64,000 nt of DNA from Cunninghamia lanceolata (taxonomy: Eukaryota > Streptophyta > Pinopsida > Cupressales > Cupressaceae). Shown here piece by piece: positions 57,340-64,000 of this stretch (positions are counted from its first letter, which is position 1; every line of letters starts with the position of its first letter). Under the pieces are notes generated by a model. It had not been told where the DNA came from. It ran no database searches and saw nothing but the letters and a program-made list of their open reading frames with translations. Position numbers and translations under genes: made by a program. The stretch is taken from NCBI GenBank assembly GCA_027924645.1, contig BSBN01000809.1, forward strand, positions 44,918,001-44,982,000, given 5' to 3'.

Positions 57340-57850
57340 TGGAAAGGATTCCTAAAATCCCTAGGGTTTGTGCAAAAGCATCGCACTGAAGACCAGATCA
57401 TTGGTGATAAGAGTAAAGGTGTATTGACAAGAAGAAGAATTGCAGATGAACATGTAATATATGTTTTCTTTCAAAGGTTGAACCTAAAATAGTTACTGAA
57501 ACATGTAAAGATGAGTCTTGAATCAAGGAATAGAAGAAGAACTAATGCAGATTGAGAAGAATTAGACTTGGGAACCCATCCCTAGCCCTGCAGATAAGAA
57601 TCCGTTTGGAATAAAGTGGGTTTTCAAAAAATGGAGAAGTGGTAAATAAAGCTAGACATGTATGCAAAGGCCATTCACAAGTTGAAAGTATAGTTTTTGA
57701 GGTGACTTATGCTCCAGTGGCAAGAATTGAGGTTATCAGAATGTTTCTAGGATTTGTAGCACATAAAGATTTTTAAAGTATATCCAATGGATGTGAAGAA
57801 TGCTTTCTTGAATGGTAGGTTGAAGAAGACATTGTTCTATCTAGACTAAT
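57340..57850 (+). pseudogene. Copia reverse transcriptase fragment of element 3
   Basis: Badly shifted remnants align with the RT start of element 4: [20 protein letters not shown] (about 57380), a GIKWVFKKW-like block (about 57610), a HSQVESIVFEVTYAPVARIE-like block (about 57680) and VYPMDVKNAFLNG (about 57778). The YVDD block, RNase H and integrase are missing. Shows that element 3 descends from a copia element by internal deletion. Confidence 0.75.
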
Positions 57851-57862
57851 GGAGGCTACCTC

Positions 57863-58159
57863 TCAGGGGGAGTAGGTAGAGGCATTAAAGAATGTTGTAG
57901 TTAGGGGGAGTAAGAGTTGGTATAGGATAGTTCAGAGAAATTGAAATTAGTGCAAGTATGTGCAGTATCTTATTTAGGGGGAGAGAGATTGAAAAAGGTG
58001 TGACACCGTTTTCCATTGATGTCAAAGGGGGAGACAATTCATGTGAAAAACAAAGGGAGAGTAAGATGTATAAAAAGAAAGAGGAAGAATGAGATTAGTG
58101 CAGAATTGTGTCATGATGGTTTTTCACATCATATGTTGCCATTAATGACAAAGGGGGAG
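57863..58159 (+). promoter_or_regulatory. Repeated polypurine tracts of element 3
   Basis: AGGGGGAG copies at 57863-57872, 57901-57910, 57974-57983, 58024-58033 and 58150-58159, the last followed by AT and the 3' LTR start (58162). A weaker copy AAAGGGAGAG lies near 58050. Confidence 0.82.
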
Positions 58160-58772
58160 ATTGTTGCAAGTATGTGCTAATCAGTGTTGTTATTAATGTC
58201 AACATGTTTGTGTTGTCATTGGTGTCAACTATATCTTCTATTGTTGCAGTTGCTAATTGATTAAGTTGTTATGTTAAGATTATTTGAATGCCTTATAGGT
58301 ATGCTGAAGATAATAAGAATATGGTCCTGATGTTTGATGTCCAAGTGCTTTTGAGAAATTTTGATAAATACTAAAGATAATGTTGTGAAGAAGTATTCTG
58401 GCTTATATGATACTATTTGAGTTCTTTCTCCACATTTCTTCTATGTTGAAGACCGGAGTGTGAGATTTGAATATGTTTTAGAGAAGTGTTTGAATATGCT
58501 AAATCCAAAATTTGGTGGTCCAGATCATTGTGCAGTAGAAGTTATGTTCACCAATTTGAAGACTATATTTGAGAGAGTTTCTTAGTTGTGTAGAGGTGTC
58601 TAGGAGAAAGTATTTTGCTCCACATTTCTCCATAGAGTGGTTTCTGGTGATGTGATCCTAAGCATATGTTTATAATGTCCTTAGCTATCTTTGAACAGTC
58701 AAAAGGATTTGTTATTTGGTGCTCTGAAAATCAAGTTATTGATTAGCAGAGTTTGATAGTGTTTGTTGTGAG

Positions 58773-59887
58773 TGTAGACACCCAAATTTGTCCCAAATTT
58801 GTGTATGTCTTGCAACACCTTGTTAAAACATTATCCTAGACATCATAAGCTATTCTGTCCTAATCCCATCCCATTCATCCATTAAGCCAATTAATTAAAT
58901 AAATTTTATTTATTTAATTAAAATCCCATCTTAATCCCATCCTTATCCCACTTAGCCAATTAATTAAATAAATTTTATTTATTTAATTAATTTCACATGC
59001 ATAATCCCATTTATCTTATCCCCATCCCAATTAATTAAATACATTTTATTTATTTAATTAATTTCCACATCATATCTTATCCCATTTTATTCATTTATCC
59101 TATTAATTAAATAAATTTAATTTATTTAATTAATATCCAACTCATATCCCAACTAATTCAAATATTTTATTTGAATTAAACACTCATCTTTTATCACATT
59201 CCAACACTTGTCCAGTCAATCATGTGTTGTAGTACAACTTTTATCTTTCAGATGCACAACTAATGGGACCTAATTTTAGTATTTATCTACACAAGCACAC
59301 CTAAGCCTTATCTTCCCTTGCCACATGTCAATTGACTACAATTTCTTGATGTGCAAGGAAACCTAACTTAATCCTATCCATCCATTTCATCTAAAGCCCT
59401 AATTGATCCTAGCCATCCATTTGAACTAAGCCAAGCCTATAATTCAAACCCCTCACAAGCCATTAGCAATGCATTGAGCCTCAAGTACCATTATTCTGCC
59501 AAATTTTCTAGGATGCATTGAGCCTCAAGTACCCTTATTCTGCCAAATTTTTAAAAATGCATTGATCCTCAAGTATCCACATGCTGTTGAAATATCATTA
59601 GAGCCTTTGCATCCTTCAACTATTATCCTCATGTCATCTTCATCTTAATGTTATGCTGCAGAAGTGAGCACCCAACATTCCTCCAACAATAATCCTTCAA
59701 AATCTTGCATGCTCATGCGAGGTGGAAAAGAACAATGGAGATAAATCGAGCATAGCGTGGAGATCGATTTGTATTTACATTTGTTATTTTGATTTTCATG
59801 TTGTCTTGTGCTTCATTGTGCATTGCTAGGGTTTTTATCATTGCTGTTTATTCATTTGCCCTGATTTGCAATTTTACCCTAACTATA
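58773..59887 (+). mobile_element. Solo Tat-type LTR
   Basis: 1115 bp, TGTAGACACCCAAATTTG…CCCTAACTATA, flanked by GTGAG at 58768-58772 and 59888-59892. The uninterrupted site is visible in the 5' LTR of the same element (TTTGTTGTGAGCAGTTTGTGATCTG near 22340), which confirms the insertion to the base. No internal sequence remains, so it arose by recombination between two LTRs. Same family as the 3' LTR at 7300-8353. Confidence 0.93.
58887..59180. repeat. Tandem palindromes, about 70-bp period, in the solo LTR
   Basis: Near-perfect palindromes TTAATTAAATAAA TTT TATTTATTTAATTAA begin at about 58890, 58960, 59030 and 59102, each followed by a ATCCCAT-rich spacer. A fifth, CAAATATTTTATTTG, is at about 59159. 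The period of about 70 bp indicates tandem duplication of a hairpin-forming unit. Confidence 0.85.
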
Positions 59888-60939
59888 GTGAGCAGTTTGT
59901 GATTTGTCTTCAAGTGATATTTGTTGTCTTTAAGTGATATTTGTTGCAACTAGATTTGTCATCTCCCAATTGATTTTATGTTGTTCATGGATGTCTCTAG
60001 ATTGTGTTGAAGGCATGTTCTTGATCCACAAGCTATGATTGAGTTCTTGGAAGTGTGTGCCTAAGTATTCTTGGTGTTTGCACAAGTTCGGCCAACTTGG
60101 GTGGTAACACTCTTTTTTGATGTGTTTTGTGGATTATAGAATTGTGTTGAAGCATGTGATGATGTATTTGGGTCCAAGCTAAGTAGTGGAGTGTTCTACC
60201 TTCATTCATGTGATTCACAAGAATGTTTAGGCCCAGACCTAATTTGAATTATGTATGTTTTCCGACCTTGGAGACTATTCTAAAGGTTGTAGATTGTATT
60301 GTTGACCTTGATGTATGTTCCAAGGTTGATGATTGGTATAAATAAATAATAAATCCATGTGTAGTGTGTGTGGATGCGAGGATACGAAGATGAAAGTGTT
60401 TGTGTTGTGAGGTAACAAAGGTGATATGTATTGCACTTCATTGGAACTGAACTCAGGCATGTTGTAGATGTTATCTTATCAGTTCATGGTAGTGATCCAC
60501 CCCTTGGAAGTGAACCACCCCTTAGCAATGAGCCACCCTTTGGCAGTGAGCCTTTTTGCAGTGAGCATTCTTTTGGGTAGTGAGCCCTTTGGAAGTGAGC
60601 CTCTTTTGTTATTCTATATTGTTACTACATTATATTGTTAGCTAACACTCACTGTGGTTTTCCCTTTTAGGGGTTTCCATGTAAAAATCTAGTGTTCATG
60701 TGTATATGGTGTTTATGTATTTAAGTTTTGATTCTGCATTTCATGTTTAATCTTCGTAACAAATTAAGGGGTTAAAGTAAGTGAATGTGAATGTAATTTT
60801 ATTTAAGAGAATTTAAGGTTTTCGATACAACTAATTCACCCCCCCTCTTAGTTGTCTTGTGCCTTCAACATGGTGATCAAAGCGGAACTCTCTAAGGTGA
60901 TCCATGTTTTGATACCATATGTTGAGAGTATTTACATTT

Positions 60940-61500
60940 GTCTAAGGGTTTTGAGTCTCTTCCTTTATTTTCTCCTACGTATTTGACTTTTTATCCTTTT
61001 CTTCCTATTCTTTCCTATAGACACTAAATGGCTCAAGATCTGCCTTTATGATATGCATTTTTCCCAGGTGATGAAAATGGATTTCTTTAAACAATGTGGA
61101 GGCTACTTTCTTCATTTCATGAACCCAAGGTCTTCTGAGGATCATGTTGTAATTGATTTCTTTGTTGATGGCATCGAAGTTTGTTGGAATAGTTTTATAA
61201 ACTAAAGTGAGCAGTAGACAAATTTTACCAATTGTTTGGATGTCTTGACTATCGTATATCTTTAGGGTGGTAGATTCTTGTTTTATGCATGTTTTATTGT
61301 ACTACATTCTTTGTAGGAAAGAAATTGGTAATAGGTTGACTTTCAATCCTTCATCCACTAGCAGTCTCTTTATGATGACCTCCTCGACTTGAACCTGTAT
61401 TTATAATGGTGGATCTTCGTTCTTCTTTCCCTCATCCTTTAGGAGTCTTGCAATGTTGAATGTGAGAGGGGTCAATTCTTCTTGTGCTGAGTATCACACT
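60940..61500 (-). pseudogene. Protease region of gypsy element 2
   Basis: On the minus strand: TLKIYDSQDIQTIGKICLLL, TIPTNFDAINKEINYNMIL, RRPWVHEMKKVASTLFKEIH and HHLGKMHIIKADLEPFS. The GRPWIHEMKAVPST-type motif after the protease is typical of Tat elements (first Gly changed to Arg here). The catalytic Asp region upstream (near 61400) is too decayed to point to. It is followed at 60875 by the insertion point of copia element 3; the polyprotein continues at 21736 with the linker and aRNH. Confidence 0.75.
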
Positions 61501-62720
61501 TATAACAATTCTAAGAATGTTTTTCAGTGTGAAGGGAAGGTTTTCAACATGTTTACTAATTGCGAGAAAACACATTCCATTTGGTCAGTTTGTTCCACTT
61601 CTTGGTTTAGTTCCATATGATTAGAACTTCTTTGATTGGTATTCCCTTTTCTATTTTGAGGCTCTTTCTCCTTTTTTGGGATTGAAATAGAATGAGGAAC
61701 TTTTGTTTTTTCTCTAGGGTAAGCTTCAAGATAGCTTTGTTGTATCCATAATAGGTTTTGTGTCATGACCTTTCATTCCATGGAACTAATAATATGTGTT
61801 AGGATCATAGGAGAAACAACTTGGTCCTTGATTTTTGATGCCATTTATCGTTACTGGGTGCACTCTTTATGACATTGATGTATTTATCTATTGAGATGTT
61901 TGAGGTATTCTTCTTAGGCCCTTTTGAGACTTTGAGTTTTCCATTTGTGTTGTATGTTCTTCGGCCACTGTCAATGGTTGCTTGGTAGATTCATAAGGCA
62001 CTTTCCAAGGCTTCTTCATAGGACTTGTAAGGCAATTTTTGGACTTCTTCTCGTGTATCCTTATTCAAGGCATGCAAGAAGAGATCGTACAACTTGCAAT
62101 GATCCATGTTTGGAGCACTTGTTGAAGAATAGAGAACTTGTCTCCATACAGTGATGAAATGAGCCACTGATTCATTAGGTTCTTGTTTCATGGTAAAACA
62201 TTTTGGGCTTCCTATCTTCACGAGTTTGTTCATGTTGAAAGCCATGATGAACTCTCCTATTAACTATCTGAATGAGTGTACCGAGGCCTCCAGTATGCAG
62301 TAATACCAATCAAGGACTATTCCTTCTAGCGTCTTTGGGAAGATTTTTGTGACAACCCCATCCGAAGTGAGGAGTTCTCTTATAAAAGTTGTATATGCCT
62401 TGATGTGTGAATTAGGGTCTCCTTCTCCTTTGAACTTTGGGAGATTTGGTAATGGTCATGGTAATGGAACACTTCTTATATCCATGTCAAGTGGCTCTTT
62501 TAAATACTCTAAGTATGTGCCCAGAAAGGCACTTTGTGATTGTGGAGTCGACAACATTAACCCCATGGGTGGGCTTTGATAACCCAATGCCATTATTTGA
62601 TTCTCTTGACTTCCCTGTATTGCTCGAGTGTTTTGAATAGGAGAGTTCCCATTTGGGAACATGTCATTACTCCCATTTCATGAGTAGTAGTTGAGGTGAG
62701 GGGGATTCTAAGATGACCCA
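61501..62720 (-). pseudogene. gag of gypsy element 2
   Basis: The clearest block, 62245-61991, reads GSPKCFTMKQEPNESVAHFI, TVWRQVLYSSTSAPNMDHCK and LYDLFLHALNKDTREEVQKL, the retrotransposon gag (capsid) domain with its conserved QxPxES…F..RW…LF. A charged segment with SISIPKKEKEPQNRKGN (61766-61524) follows towards the protease. Frames are broken repeatedly. The capsid would assemble the particle that holds the RNA. Confidence 0.72.
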
Positions 62721-64000
62721 TGGTCTTGTTCAATTCTAATATGTTCATACGATTTTATATTCTTTCAGGGACATGTTTTTCTACCTCCAGAGTCATGATT
62801 CTTTGTACTAGTGTTGTGATGAGGTCTATAGGTGTAGGACCTCTAGGAACTTCTTTGTTTCTAGGGATTTTGTTGTGAATGTTGTCATGATTTTACATTT
62901 CTTCTCATATATAATTTTCCTAGTGCTCTTCCTTTAAAACAACTTTTAGGGCCTCTTAAGCATCTTTGGCCTCTTGTAAATTCCTCTCAAGCCTTCTTAC
63001 TTCATCATCAAGATGAGTACTTGAATTACTTGTGGAGGGTTGGTCCATGCGATGGACTTCTAGCCTCATTTGTATTCTTCTCACTTTACGAGGTGTGTCT
63101 GGCATTACATGATTATGCCCCCATGAAGCATTGCTGAATGATAGAGAAAGTCTAGGTTCTATTTTGTCCTATTCATAATCTAAATTTTCATAGTTGTAGT
63201 AGTTTGAAAATAGTGCATTTGTGTTAGGTGGTACATACTATCGAAAGAGGGAGTTTCTGGCTCCCTTGAGGGAATATTACCTAAGTTCAAGTCTAGTTCC
63301 CTCATATTCAGGGATGTCATAAACACCATAGAATAAATAAAGGAGCAAAGGCAAAGGTGACAAGAGTGGAAGTGATGGAGACAACAAGGATGATTGTGAA
63401 AGAAAGAATGCCTATACCTTGCAAAGACATGCAAAAAGCACAACAAAAGTTTTTACTCTTCATGCCATGTTCACCAAAATATGTACACTTAGAAACACAA
63501 CTCGGTGGCTTGCGGCAGTTGAGTTAGCTTTGGCACATACATGGACCCCTTACCTTGCCATGGGATAAACCTCCATGTCAATGTCACTCTTTTGGAAGTA
63601 GCTAGTCAAGAGGAGGCAAGACATGGGGGCAGTCTAGCTTGCTTGAGAGCTGGACTTCATGGAGAGTGCTTGGCCAGTTCTGGGGCCTTTCTTGTGCATT
63701 GATTCTAATCCAGTGTTCTATGACCATTGTTTTTAAAATAACTATATGACCTGAAGGCTCACTAGTCACCATTCTTCTATTTGGATTCCTAAGGTTCCAA
63801 CGTTGTGTGGGTTAATGATTTTTCTCGTTGATACTTCTGTTGTATTAGAGTTGTTGTTCGAATTGTTGGATGATAACTCATGTTTGGAATATCCTCAACC
63901 TTTGTTGTTGTTGTTGAATTGTTTGTTGATCTTGTTGTGGTCTAGGGTGGATCTCCTCTATCTCATCAAGGATTTGCCTCACCAACTCACCTCTAAGCCT
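62721..64000 (-). pseudogene. Upstream gag / leader of gypsy element 2, decayed
   Basis: Minus-strand frames show MPDTPRKVRRIQMRLEVHRM and STHLDDEVRRLERNLQEAKD (about 63100-62960), a coiled coil with acidic charge typical of the Tat gag N-terminal part. The outermost stretch (64000-63880) reads LRGELVRQILDEIEEIHPRP followed by a Gln run. Between them (63180-63880) the sequence is not clearly coding. The element continues beyond the window edge. Confidence 0.45.

Larger units (their letters stand above)
21742..60870 (+). mobile_element. Sirevirus-like Ty1/copia element 3, host of the CACTA insertion
   Basis: LTR element flanked by the 5-bp duplication TGGTG (21737-21741, 60871-60875). Both LTRs start TGTTGCAAGTATGTGC and end AACA. 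A primer site TGGTATTAGAGT follows the 5' LTR, gag follows it, and a stretch of repeated AGGGGGAG motifs precedes the 3' LTR. Without its insertions (CACTA 24433-56677; solo LTR 58773-59887) it is only about 5.8 kb: pol is reduced to a 0.5-kb RT fragment, so the copy was already deleted or non-autonomous. It sits in the minus-strand gypsy element 2 between protease and aRNH. Confidence 0.9.
58162..60870 (+). repeat. 3' LTR of copia element 3, interrupted
   Basis: Homologous to 21742-23297. It is 2709 bp long because of the solo LTR at 58773-59887; without it, about 1.59 kb. The tandem motif GGCAGTGAGCC / GGTAGTGAGCC array is at about 60488-60605. It ends GCCTTCAACA followed by TGGTG, the target duplication. 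ORFs inside (60033-60218, 60275-60460) are shadows shared with the 5' LTR. Confidence 0.9.
9340..64000 (-). mobile_element. Tat-lineage Ty3/gypsy retrotransposon 2, split by nested insertions
   Basis: Read on the minus strand from the right edge the pieces are: gag (about 62720-61500), protease (about 61500-60940), aRNH (21650-21205), linker and RT N-terminus (20845-20473), RT core (11735-11300), RNase H (11160-10720) and integrase (10700-9340). The order of motifs is collinear across both breaks, so 21742-60870 and 11736-20472 are insertions. The protease region (YNMILRRPWVHEMKKVAST) and the extra RNase H place it in the Tat lineage, but here the aRNH lies upstream of RT, unlike element 1. 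No LTR of this element was identified. All pieces carry stops. Confidence 0.8.

Noticed and set aside
58887..59180. Regularly spaced palindromes resembling a CRISPR array
   Set aside because: Plant LTR sequence; spacers are low-complexity and related to each other, and no cas genes are present.

Overview
This window comes from a large plant nuclear genome. It is almost entirely transposable elements nested inside one another, and I recognise no intact host gene. The families are all plant types: Ty3/gypsy Tat-lineage elements with a second RNase H, Ty1/copia elements of Sirevirus type with a tRNA-iMet primer site (TGGTATCAGAGC) and repeated polypurine motifs, an L1-type LINE, and a CACTA DNA transposon. 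The size, the age spread and the depth of nesting suggest a gymnosperm (conifer-like). That is inference, because no host gene or organellar marker allows placement.

Layout. (1) 1-8353, + strand: the 3' half of a decayed Tat-type gypsy element. It carries RNase H, a second archaeal-type RNase H (aRNH), integrase, an antisense plant-mobile-domain (PMD) gene with its own TATA box, a polypurine tract and a 3' LTR containing AT palindromes. (2) 9340 to the right edge, - strand: a second Tat-type gypsy element (gag and protease 60.9-64.0 kb, aRNH and RT start 20.5-21.7 kb, RT core, RNase H and integrase 9.3-11.7 kb), split by two large insertions. (3) 11736-20472: an insertion between two adjacent RT residues, carrying a decayed antisense ORF of about 1,400 codons of unknown function, which is itself interrupted upstream at 18041-19570. 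(4) 21742-60870: a Sirevirus-like copia element (5-bp duplication TGGTG) between protease and aRNH of the gypsy. (5) 24433-56677: a 32-kb CACTA transposon (3-bp duplication GAG) inside the gag gene of that copia element; the gag frame resumes in phase on the far side. (6) Inside the CACTA: an almost complete antisense copia element (26984-34324), exon-like host gene fragments including a recognisable Alfin-like exon, degenerate tandem repeats, an unknown 290-codon ORF and a 5'-truncated LINE (44262-53674). (7) Inside the LINE: a young 7.5-kb LTR element (44617-52121, duplication GGAAG) with gag but no pol. In place of pol it has an ORF of about 1,060 codons of unknown function. (8) A solo Tat LTR (58773-59887, duplication GTGAG) in the 3' LTR of the outer copia element.

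The target-site duplications give a clear order: gypsy 2, then copia 3, then CACTA, then LINE, then the pol-less element 5. Copia element 4 (coding capacity nearly complete) and element 5 (gag plus unknown ORF) share the downstream half of their LTRs, the primer site and the polypurine array. I infer an autonomous/non-autonomous pair. The most promising undescribed components are the two giant unknown ORFs (12935-17165 and 47608-50796), which share an architecture of globular N-terminus, charged middle and helical C-terminus.
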